Source: Gymnopilus junonius (taxonomy: Eukaryota; Basidiomycota; Agaricomycetes; Agaricales; Galerinaceae). From it: 13,111 bases of DNA. The notes beneath the pieces were generated by a model. That model had not been told where the DNA came from, searched no databases, and was given only the letters and a program-made list of their open reading frames with translations. The stretch spans positions 1 through 13,111 of the forward strand of contig JADNYJ010000790.1 in assembly GCA_015501075.1 (NCBI GenBank), in the 5' to 3' direction. Shown here one piece after another: positions 1 to 8,135 of the stretch. Both the position numbers and the translations under genes were made by a program. How positions within the stretch are numbered: position 1 is the first letter of the stretch; every line of letters begins with the position of its first letter.

Positions 1-440
1 TGAACTCAGAATTTGCTCAGTGACCACTGACAATGAGCGCTGCGACGTTGAAGCGCACTGGTCACATTGTCACGGATCACATTAGCTTACGTAACACTTT
101 TTCGGCGGCTTGCTCCTTGTTGGCTCCTTGCAATTGTTGTTCTGCTCCAATTCTGCTCCCTTGCAGTCCAACTTCCTTCGTAATTTCTTGGCCACAACTT
201 CGCCGCCACCATGGTACTAGAGATCATCTGCGGACCTTGGTTTATATTCTATATTTATCTAGGCTCTGCCAAACAGAAACACAAAATCCTTGGAAAATCT
301 CATGATTAATCCGTGGGGGCTACCTGTATGTTCTAGAAATATATCTGAGGAGCAGGAAGCGCAAGTCCCAACTCCCTCTTCTTATATGGTGGGAAGTTAC
401 TTGCCAAAAATCTTGGTGACGTCAATGTCAGGCCACTGGC
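1..440. other. Upstream region of the NLR relic, no firm gene
   Basis: No frame here gives a recognisable protein. It may hold the decayed 5' part of the NLR relic that follows, because complete NLR genes of this type normally have a leader or first exon before the motif seen at 492. One small reading frame stands out: the ATG at 211 lies in a perfect GCCGCCACCATGG context (202-214) and opens 32 codons (211-309) with a hydrophobic, aromatic stretch around residues 8-19. Nothing else supports it as a gene. Confidence 0.35.
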
Positions 441-491
441 TTGTTCTCTCAACCACTTATGGTCACTCCAAATCATCTCGTAGGCGATCTA

Positions 492-542
492 TACAATGGT
501 TCTATCAGCAACAGCATAGTCGGCAGACAGGGTAACTCAAAC
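492..542 (+). other. Gly/Asn-rich motif at start of the NLR relic
   Basis: This 17-codon stretch reads YNGSISNSIVGRQGNSN and precedes the NACHT domain. It matches residues 68-84 of the intact 168-residue protein at 6665-6715 at 11 of 17 positions, with T/S and D/N exchanges at three more. Its polar, Gly/Asn-rich build with alternating I/V resembles the short signalling motifs at the N-terminus of many fungal NLRs. That resemblance is by eye only. Confidence 0.6.
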
Positions 543-961
543 CAGCTTGTCGTGCATAAGGCATGGATTGCTTCAGGTATGTTTTGGCTGGGTGCCTATG
601 CAAGACAAGCTCGCGGATTTCGGGTGTTTGTGCCAGCGTTCGACATTCTCTGCAAACATGTAGCCACCAGTGCCCTCCATAATTCTCATGAAGTTTCCGA
701 GCAACCGAAATGCTACCCTGGGACACGTGTTGTAGTCCTAGACCATCTCGTCGCATGGGCCACAGCCCTCAGTTACGCATACCCAGTCAAGTGACTGTTT
801 TGACTTGCTGGAGTCGGTAAATCTGCCATTTTACGAACGGTCGCCCAGGTACTCTCAGAGCAAAGCCTCTTACTCGCAGTTTCTCTTTCTTCCGGTCAGT
901 CAGCCGCTGGTCGAAACAATCCAGACAATTTGGTTGCTACTTGCCTACATCAGGAAGTTCG

Positions 962-1195
962 CAATTTACTTGTCCGCTTTTGGCGGTTTTCCGGCTTGCG
1001 GCTGCCGCACGGCAAGTAAAAAAAGCCAAGTTAGGGCAAAATCATTAGAAAGTTCCAGAATTTTCATTACAAATTTGTGATGCGAACTGGCCATCAAAGT
1101 CGCTTTTCCGAAAAAGGGACGCGGATTGTCTAACTTTTTACTTTGACGCTTTTTTACGCTTATTTCCGCTTGTACAAGCGTAAACAAGTAAATTG
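962..1195. mobile_element. MITE-like insertion with 12-bp terminal inverted repeats
   Basis: The left end CAATTTACTTGT (962-973) is the exact reverse complement of the right end ACAAGTAAATTG (1184-1195), about 234 bp apart. The segment falls between two NACHT blocks that normally adjoin: the one ending ...NNPDNLVATCLHQE and the one starting YQLATSIP. Inside there is no coding potential, but there are short GC-rich repeats and a perfect 14-bp palindrome CGCTTGTACAAGCG (1168-1181). If the element proper starts at CTTGT and ends at ACAAG, the duplicated target is TA, as for Tc1/mariner-type MITEs; the surrounding AATT symmetry leaves the exact border open. No transposase is present, so any mobility would need one supplied elsewhere. 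Confidence 0.6.
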
Positions 1196-2960
1196 TGAAA
1201 CTCCTGATGTATCAGCTTGCTACTTCTATTCCCTTTACTCGTCCTTACATCAAGAAGGTGATGGACGCAAGTCTTCTGATATTTTCTCTTTCCCTTTGGG
1301 AGCAAGCTCAAGCTTTGCTAATCTCGTCAATCCACCAGGTCCATGTTGCTCATTTGTCAAGAGACGATCAGTATCCTCGTGGCCTTGTCATTGACGGTCT
1401 CGATAAGTTCCAGGACAACGAAAAGCAAACAGGAATGATCCAGCTTCTGTACTGACTTTGCCATGCTCTTCCCATCCCCGTCGAAATTCTCGTCGCAAGT
1501 CGACCAGAGTACGAAATTCGCAGGGCATTCAATCAGGGATATTTCCATCTCAAATAAACCTTGACAACCCATTCAACCTCGGTTCCGATATTAGAAAATA
1601 CTTCATAGATAAGTTTGATGCCATTTGCAAAGACCACCCCTTGAAGTCAATGCTATTGGATGGCCAGTGGCCCTCCCCGGAAGTGATCGATAAACTCGTT
1701 CAAAAGGCCTCGGGACAATTTATCTATGCTTCAACCGTCGTGAAGTTTGTGGGCTCGCCGGGACACAACGCAGCTAAACGCCTCGACATTATTGTTGGTG
1801 CACTCAGCCCTCGGTCGTTACGGCCATTCGAGGAGTTGGATTCCTTGTACTGCAGCATTTTAGAAACCATTGACCCAGAAGACATACCTATCACTGTGCG
1901 CATCCTCGGCACTTTGTTGGTCCCACGCTGTACTATAGGTTTCACGGACACCACGATGGTATCCATTACATTCCGTTCACCCGAACATCTGACACAATTT
2001 CTAGGCTTGGAACCTGGCGCTGTCCGGAATTTATTATTTGACTTGGAATCTTTGTTGGTCATCGGTCGTGAAAAAGAGAATATTCGCGTTTTCCATGCCC
2101 CGTTCGCAGATTACCTTTTTGACCAATCCCGATCCGGCAAATCATGGATTGATACAGGAATTGTTTACGCCTACATTGCTGAACGGTGCCTTCACTTCCT
2201 CTTTAAATAGAAAGAAGACCATTTTCATTGGAAAAGTGGGTATTCATCTTATTACTATGTTTATATCACGCTTATGGCGTGGAAGTACGATCATCCTTTA
2301 TGTGGAATCGCAGATTGCTCTTTTCGAAAGCGGGTCCAGCAGCTGGATTCAGCGAAGCTATTCGGACTTGTGATGTAAAACCAATCACCGCTGCGTCCGA
2401 AAGATTTCGCTATCCTACCGCTTTAAACAACCTCTATCTTGCATTTTTGGATAGTGCCGTTCATGATTCCGTAAGTCAGCACTGTTCTAAACTATATCTG
2501 TATCTCAGTTTTAAACGTCTTGTACAAGCCCTTCCCTGATGCGAAAGCTTTTCTCCCAGATCACATCCTTACATTTGAAAATATTGTAGAAAAGAGAATG
2601 GCAGTTTACTTCAGGACTCAAAACCTGAGACTTTTCCTGATCACCATGGCCTCAGCTTGGATTGATGGTCAAGGATGGGGATCGGAAGTATTCTCACGAA
2701 CGAGCGAGGAGATAAATCTCGACGTTGAGTCCGGTTTCGAACTTGTCAACTGCAGTAAATGCCCTCCTGTCATGCTGTTCATTAGAAAGCTCTTCGAGGA
2801 GCCACAAAGGAGTTGTTTTGTCGATGAAAATCAGTATGCAAATGTTGCTCTATATGTAGTGAAACTCTCCACCATCCGGCCATCGGCAGGAACACTTGCT
2901 AAAATCCGGACCATCTTTATTGTTATTTTATTATTCTTTGTGGGTCTTCAGGAGTCCTAA

Positions 2961-3432
2961 AGGAGTTCTCCCCTTCAAAACCCACTCACAAGCATCCAAA
3001 GGTGGTGATCTAAAGTGAAGTCCGTCTCACAGGACTAACTGGTGGCATGATAAAAATTTGATTGGCCATCGGAAAATATAATTCTTTCGAGACTCACATT
3101 GCATTGTTCAGACTCAGATTATCGGCCTCTGCATCAAAGATGCGCAGTGCAAGAATCACAGGTAGATAGTAGGTACTAAGGTAGTTGAATAAAAATAGAC
3201 TAAACATTGAAGACTGCGTGAAATGCCAGTGAGAGCGAATTTGCTCGGCTTGGTGTTCTCGGCAATGCGAATTGTCGATCAGAAGCTGCGCCTTGAGATC
3301 GTGGAACTTCTTGACTTCAAAATGTATAATCAAGCTAAAGGAACGGCTCGTCTTCCGTTCTTAAAGGCTGGATAGTCAGCGTGATGATATAAACGTCTTT
3401 TTGAGCATCTGCCCGATGCGACACTTATAGAG
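2961..3432. other. Intergenic region upstream of the P450 gene
   Basis: No credible coding frame is seen. The region holds two interrupted palindromes with the same arms: GCATC-AAA-GATGC at 3131-3143 and GCATC-TGCCC-GATGC at 3405-3419, the second 14 bases before the TATA box. A TATA-like GATATAAA lies near 3386-3393. The paired palindromes could be binding sites for a dimeric regulator; that is inference. Confidence 0.4.
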
Positions 3433-3441
3433 TATATAAAA
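3433..3441 (+). promoter_or_regulatory. TATA box of the P450 gene
   Basis: TATATAAAA lies 47 bases before the ATG at 3488. With initiation about 30 bases downstream, the 5' leader would be only about 20 nt, short but acceptable for a fungal gene. Confidence 0.6.
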
Positions 3442-3487
3442 GCTGAAGCGCTGAGACATACTCTTTGTATAACCAACCTTGATTGCA

Positions 3488-5560
3488 ATGCTAAGTGAAA
3501 GTGGTCTTCTACGGCCTGGGCTCCTTCTGCTTTTCAGTCTCGCTGTTTATTACTATGGCTATCTCTGGTATCTGCCTCAGCGTCGTCTTCGAGCTAGAGG
3601 ATCAAGCTTCCTCCAGGGCCCAAGCAGGAGTGGTTAACAGGAAATGTGCACCAGCTGCAAGGATTCATCCCTGGCTTACCTTCACATCATGGAGCAAAAT
3701 TTATGGTGCGCTGCTCATGATCAGTTTTTGCTGGCAATTTGTATCTCCTACTGACCTATGACGGAACATTCAGGCCCAGTCATATATCTTCGCACCTTCA
3801 ACAAGAGCACCATCATCTTAAATTCTGGAAAGGCTGCTCTCGAACTCCTGGAATCTCGTTCAGGCATCACATCTGACAGGCCAGCCTCTTTGATGGGAGG
3901 GAAGATTTCAGGGCGGAAGGTGCCCGGTGTGTTTCGAACCTCTTCAACTGACCCTCGGTTCCAATTCTTCCGACGCCTTCTTCGTAATGGCCTGAACCCG
4001 AGAGCTTCCAAAGACTATCGACCAATACAACTACAAGAGAATCAAATCCTCTTACAGAACTTAGCGAATTTTCCTCAAGATTACGGTGCACATATCCGGA
4101 GGTAAAATAGGGCCTTGTCAAAATATTTATAAAAGCTATTCTGACTAGTTTTTTTCAAAGAAATGCTGTTGCCGTCGTTCTTAAAGTCGCCTACGGATAC
4201 CAAGTCGAATCCAACGATGACCCTCTAGTGCACCAGCTTGAACACACCTTTAAGTTAGCCGGTAGCCTTAATGCACCAGGAAAATACTGGGTTGAATATT
4301 TCCCTATTTGTAGATACTTCTCTGTCTATTTTCTGATTAACTTTCTCACATAACTGTTTAGTACGGTTTATACCATCTTGGTTTCCTGGAGGTGGCTTCA
4401 AGAAAATTGCTCGGGCTATTGGACAGGAAATGAAGCGAACTGAGATGGCCCCTTTTGAGTGGGCAAAAAATCAAATTGTACGTGGTCACTGTTTCTTGCG
4501 CTTATGCGTATATCGTAATTCACGTTGAAACTACAGGAAAGGGGTGAATTCGTTGAATCTTTCACGTCAAAATACCTCCTTGAGGGAGGCGAGACCCTGG
4601 ACGAAAATTCGCTATCTGACATCAGGTTGTGTGCTGCGGCTCTTTACGTTGGTGGCGGAGACACAGTCAGTCGCCTTGCTTGCTTCGATGTTCATATTTA
4701 TATACTCATTCTGTATTCTAACTCTAAAGACCGTTTCGGCATTGTTGACTTTCATTTTACTGATGACTCTACATTCAGAAATACAGAAACGGGCTCAGAA
4801 GGATATCGACGCCTTAGCGCCCAATCGTCTGCCTTCTCATGATGATTACGAATCTCTTCCTTATATTCGGGCCATCATCAAGGAGACCCTTCGTTGGGGT
4901 CCTGTCGCTCCACTTGGTACCAACTTACTGATCTTCTCTGCAAGAGCAGAAAGGCTGACCTTAATTTCTTATTAATCAGGGTTGTCTCACAGAGCTATGG
5001 AAGATGACATTTATGAGAATTACTTCATTCCCAAGGGAGCCACTATCATTGCTAATATCTGGTGCGTTCATGCTATATCTGATTCTCCTACTCCGATCGA
5101 TGGTCCTTCTAGGGCTATCGTACATGATGAAGAAATTTACCCCGATCCACATGTGTTCAATCCCGAACGCCATCTCGGAAATCCTGAAGAACGCCAATTA
5201 GACCCTTTTAAATTCGTCTTCGGATTTGGAAGGAGAGCTTGCCCTGGTACGTCCACCTTCCAAAATCCTGGACACTGCTTTCATTTCCCTGTTGGCGCCC
5301 ACCTAGCGGAAATGTCACTATTCTTGAATATTACGAGCATCCTAGCTGTCTTCGACATTTCGAAAGCTGTTGACAAGAAAGGGATGGAAATTGAGCCGAA
5401 GATCGAATGGAGTTCTGGGACCACTATGTATGTGCTGTGGTTTCTCTTGTCCTCTCTTTTTTTTACGTATACCTTTTTTGTTCTTTATTCTAGGCATCTC
5501 AAGCCCTTCCAGTGTCAAATCAAGCCTCGGTCGAAGGAGCGCCAGTCATTATATGAATAG
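3488..5560 (+). CDS. Cytochrome P450 monooxygenase, ten exons, two apparent frameshifts in exon 1
   Basis: This is a haem-thiolate monooxygenase of the mushroom secondary-metabolism/xenobiotic type, probably anchored in the ER membrane; the substrate is unknown. Introns by GT-AG and phase: 3706-3773, 4102-4160, 4310-4361, 4478-4536, 4666-4729, 4917-4979, 5062-5112, 5247-5294 (or 5306) and 5428-5493. Exons sum to 1543 nt; adding one base at each of two frame changes gives 514 residues, normal for the family. Visible parts are an N-terminal hydrophobic anchor (residues ~7-24), the hinge LPPGPK (3607-3624), I-helix GGGDTT split by the fifth intron, K-helix ETLR (4883-4894), PER (around 5162-5171) and the haem loop FGFGRRACPG with Cys codon 5240-5242. 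The frame changes lie near 3603 (GS-LPPGPK expected as GSKLPPGPK) and near 3665 (QGF to HPWLTF); each fits loss of one base. The eighth intron lacks AG at the position that best restores the family sequence. The gene is either decaying or misassembled. It could be annotated as O-methylsterigmatocystin oxidoreductase-like, but subfamily cannot be fixed here. Confidence 0.9.
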
Positions 5561-6279
5561 ACAGGGGCTCTATTGTTCAAGAGGGAGGATGATGTATGAT
5601 ATTATAAGGAGTAGCCGGCCTTTTCTGTTGTTTGTATAGATATCCATCAACGTTCTGACCAGTTTCTAGGGAGAAGATGAGAAGGTAAGACTCGCCGCTT
5701 TACAAAAAAACACCATTAAGTAGCATTGGAATAAGCTGTAAGTTCGGTAACGCTGCCTAAATGATATTTTCTCTTTGGTCTCTTCGAGACGAGGGCCCCA
5801 AATCGCATCCTGAAAAGGAAAGTAGTGTTTACAGTTTACCGAGTCACTAAATCACCAATGAAGGCCATATTTCCTGATTTAGTCCTGGATTGGCTAACCC
5901 AAGGTGGACAATTTCTATGTACTACGAGGACGACATCTGGGCGGACAATAATCTCACCGGCCAAGACACCGGCCACGGGCCTATCATTGACCTTCCGCGG
6001 CGTTTATAGACGACAATCAGTAGAATTGAGTGTCGGTTCACAAGGTCGAATATGCCAGTATTGAGGAAAATTTTTATTGGAGGAGTCGGAGGAGAGGATG
6101 ATCAGCGGTTGATCATGAGTGCCGTATTTGGTCCCGATACTCCGTCAATAAGACCAATTGTTATCTTATCACGATGGCCCTTTTAGTAACTTCATCGGTC
6201 AATGGAAAGCGCAGAGCAATGGCACACGTTGGGCCAACACAGGATCTGCATAGCCTCTGAATGGACTCGGACGCAGAGC
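5561..6279. other. Intergenic region with two weak small reading frames
   Basis: This covers the 3' end of the P450 gene and the upstream region of the next gene. Two short plus-strand frames have protein-like composition: 5917-6009 (30 codons, starting MYYEDDIW and ending in basic residues) and 6052-6186 (44 codons, starting MPVLRKIFIGG). Neither has a recognised family, and they may be remnants of a lost gene or chance. An inverted repeat TGATCA-N5-TGATCA lies around 6099-6115. Confidence 0.3.
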
Positions 6280-6287
6280 TATAAGTA
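6280..6287 (+). promoter_or_regulatory. TATA box of the 168-residue protein gene
   Basis: TATAAGTA stands 74 bases before the ATG at 6361 and is followed by a pyrimidine-rich stretch (about 6306-6333), a usual layout for transcription starts in basidiomycete genes. Confidence 0.55.
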
Positions 6288-6360
6288 GCCCACCTCATCG
6301 AGAGCTCTTTCTCCGTCCCCTATCACTTCCTTCGACAAGCTGACAAAGACCAAGGTCCAG

Positions 6361-6970
6361 ATGAACCAAGAACACGTCCCAGTTAATGCCTGTCAGTTTG
6401 TTCAATTATCCTGAAATTGTCCACTGATCAACAAATTTCCAGCCACTAACGGGACCGCCATACTTGGTGGCCCTGCAGGTCAGGTCAAGGTCGCGAACTC
6501 CGACTCGTTCAACCGTCAAGAGACCGAAATACAGGATTCATATAATGATAACAGCAGCCATTACCTTGATAACCGTACGATGTTCCCTTTCTCGAGATAA
6601 ACATGTCTGATCTGTGTTGATATTAGGGAAGACTTATAGAGGGCCAGTTTATGAGAGTGATACATACAATGGAGTGATCACCGATAGCATCGTAGGTGGG
6701 CGAGGAAACACGAACCATATCATCAGCACTAGCCACGGTGCTTCGTTCCATGGTAAGCCCATGGGATATGTAATCAAGACGTACCGACGCTCGGAATTAG
6801 ATGTCCCTTACGTGCCTGAATGGGAAACTGATCTTCAGGAGGAAATTAGGAAATTACGAGAGCAGGTTGCCGCCAGAAGAAGGGAGCAGGAGCGTAAAAA
6901 AGAGCAGGAGCGTAAAAAGAAGCTGGAGGAAGAAATCAGGCGGCTGAAAGAGGAGCTGGGAGATCCTTAA
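6361..6970 (+). CDS. Small protein with Gly/Asn motif and C-terminal coiled coil
   Basis: Three exons (6361-6391, 6443-6574, 6627-6970) with introns of 51 and 52 nt join in phase to 168 residues plus stop. The first intron has a CTGAT branch site and TTCCAG acceptor. The ATG is the first one after the TATA box. Residues 1-67 are polar, rich in Asn, Ser, Asp and Gln, with no signal peptide or membrane helix. Residues 68-84 read YNGVITDSIVGGRGNTN and match the motif at the start of the NLR relic 6 kb upstream. Residues ~121-168 are almost entirely Glu, Arg, Lys, Gln and Leu and should form a coiled coil; within it EQERKK is duplicated at DNA level. I recognise no catalytic domain. The shared motif suggests a partner or adaptor of an NLR, possibly through amyloid-like templating as in the NWD2/HET-S pair of Podospora, with the coil mediating oligomerisation. 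This function is inference; the gene structure is well supported. Confidence 0.75.
6884..6919 (+). repeat. 18-bp tandem duplication in the coiled-coil tail
   Basis: Two adjacent 18-bp units (6884-6901 and 6902-6919) differ only at the last base and encode EQERKK twice. The step of six residues does not fit a seven-residue heptad, so the duplication shifts the coiled-coil register. It looks like recent replication slippage and may vary in length between strains. Confidence 0.7.
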
Positions 6971-7426
6971 GATGCCAAGATGCCGTTAGGGTTTTGAGAA
7001 TCTGAATATTTTGGGATGTGGTACATTCACTCGGTTAATGTAAATGGATACATATCAGTGCAGTTGGAATGGTACATGATCAACGAAAGCAGCAACGAAA
7101 GCAGCAACGAGAGCAGTGACGAGAGCGATAACGAAAGCGAGGTTGTTTTTTTTTTCTTTTCGGGAAAATCAGAATCCTAGACTACTTCGTCCAGTTGCCC
7201 GTGGCAAAATTGGTATGACCTCGGTGGCCTCATCGGCAGGATCGAACTAAGTTCCGACCGGGTCTGTCAAGGGATGAGTCAGGATGAGGTTTAGATGTCA
7301 TGTCAATCAGATAGCTCACCCATGATCCTCTGACGGGCAAGGGAGTGTTTTCTGACGATTGACAACGGGGTACATGGGGCGTATGTGATGAGATAGTAGC
7401 ACTAGATTCCAGGGTTGCCGACGGTC
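6971..7426. other. Convergent intergenic region
   Basis: This lies between the 3' ends of the coiled-coil gene (plus strand) and the membrane protein gene (minus strand). It contains the 12-bp repeat at 7082-7141 and a T-rich run after it (7145-7160). An ATG at 7016 opens 54 codons through the repeat to a stop at 7178-7180, but there is no independent evidence of expression. Nothing else is recognised. Confidence 0.4.
7082..7141 (+). repeat. Degenerate 12-bp tandem repeat, five units
   Basis: Five units based on AACGAAAGCAGC lie head to tail, the first two identical and the rest with a few substitutions. In the frame open from 7016 each unit would encode NESS or a close variant (NESS, NESS, NESS, DESD, NESE). 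Changes among units keep an acidic/Ser pattern. The array sits just downstream of the coiled-coil gene and may lie in its 3' untranslated region. Confidence 0.7.
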
Positions 7427-8135
7427 CTAGTTGTTCCTGTGACGAACGGTTGATTCCTTTTCTAAGGTACGAAATAAGATATGTTATCTCGATGGTTGGA
7501 AAGGAAAGAAAAGGGTGCTAACCTCCCACGAAGGCCGTAAGCGCTGCTATCATTGCTTCAAAGTTGGCCTGCAGGTTCAAACAATACAGCTTAACATCTC
7601 CCTGATGTTTCAACTCGTGAGCATGCAGAAGGCGGCTGCGTTGGCTGGAAATCGTCTGTATATAAGGAAGTTTTCAGCCTGAATATAGCATCGAAAGACA
7701 TGAAAACACTCACCAGTAGCACGAGATTCAGATTCTGCACCTCCGTCGACAGTCGAAAAAGACTCCAGGTCTTTCTCCACGCTCGCAGCTTCTGCGTTAC
7801 GGAGGGATCCGGCAATGAAACGAACATCAACGAAGAAAGCTCCATCTCCAACCTCAAAATCACGAGTAAGTCTCCTTAATCGTAATGTCGAATAGGAGCA
7901 CCATACTTGTCAAAATACCGGCAAAGCCGGACATGAGTATGATGAGGCAACAAGTCTCTCCGCAAACGCTTCGAAATAGGTCCCATGTTCGATCGATACC
8001 TTCTGAGAGGTACTGGAGTTGTCGGCTGGGGTGGTAGTAGTATGTGAAGGTAAGGATGGAGAGGATGAGACCGATGATGGAGAACAAGGTCATCGTGAAG
8101 GTTATGGGATCCATTCCAAGAATGTATTCAGCCAT
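7427..8135 (-). CDS. Small membrane/helical protein of unknown function
   Basis: Four exons on the minus strand (8135-7919, 7874-7714, 7655-7523, 7461-7427) are separated by introns of 44, 58 and 61 nt. They total 546 nt, giving 181 residues in phase. The frame is open upstream for about 50 codons but has no ATG, so the ATG at 8135 (context CCGACATGG) is the only start. Residues ~9-33 form a clear transmembrane helix (ITFTMTLFSIIGLILSILTF). A second, weaker hydrophobic stretch lies around residues 59-80. The rest is predicted by eye to be helical, with leucine-rich segments and a hydrophilic end. The start MAEYILGMDP followed by a hydrophobic helix recalls fungal HeLo-like N-terminal domains of NLRs and their effectors, but that likeness is weak. 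If the 44-nt first intron is retained, the product ends after about 91 residues with a stronger second membrane helix. That intron is the least certain part of the model. Confidence 0.65.

Larger units (their letters stand above)
441..2960 (+). pseudogene. Decayed NACHT-domain NLR-like NTPase (STAND family)
   Basis: Fungal NLR-like proteins are cytosolic NTPase switches linked to non-self recognition and regulated cell death. Hallmarks appear in the right order but in changing frames. A Gly/Asn motif lies at 492-542. A pre-NACHT segment with the pattern HNS..E...PKCYPGTR..VLD (around 680-760) follows, then Walker A AGVGKSAI (807-830) and a segment ending in NNPDNLVA (to about 938). Later come a Walker B-like VIDGLDKFQ (1387-1413), where the family usually has DE in place of DK, and the sensor-type segment ILVASRPEYEIR (1486-1521). 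The post-NACHT winged-helix part is the longest intact block (about 1560-2210), containing SGQFIYAST, a GLEPGAVR segment and a HAPFADYLF segment. A weakly recognisable C-terminal part continues in another frame to 2960. Two in-frame TGA codons (792 and 801) stand just before Walker A, another TGA is at 1453, and frames change near 1555 and 2205. A MITE-like element interrupts the NACHT domain. No WD40, ankyrin or TPR repeats are seen. It cannot give a full-length protein; the 1458-2210 frame (250 codons) may be predicted as a gene by software. Confidence 0.85.

Noticed and set aside
505..756. Minus-strand frame of 83 codons
   Set aside because: Shadow of the NLR relic on the other strand, which carries recognisable family blocks.
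783..815. Mitochondrial code or TGA recoding to explain TGA where Trp is expected in the NLR relic
   Set aside because: Only one of the two TGA codons stands at a Trp position; the other replaces Gly. The surrounding genes use TGA as stop and have spliceosomal introns, so the DNA is nuclear with standard code.
966..1187. Minus-strand frame of 73 codons
   Set aside because: It lies wholly inside the MITE-like element and shows no protein family.
2520..2960. Plus-strand frame of 146 codons as an independent gene
   Set aside because: It has no start context or promoter of its own and follows the NLR winged-helix block; best read as the decayed C-terminal part of that gene.
3748..4121. Two overlapping minus-strand frames
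   Set aside because: Opposite the second P450 exon, which reads as clear P450 sequence on the plus strand.
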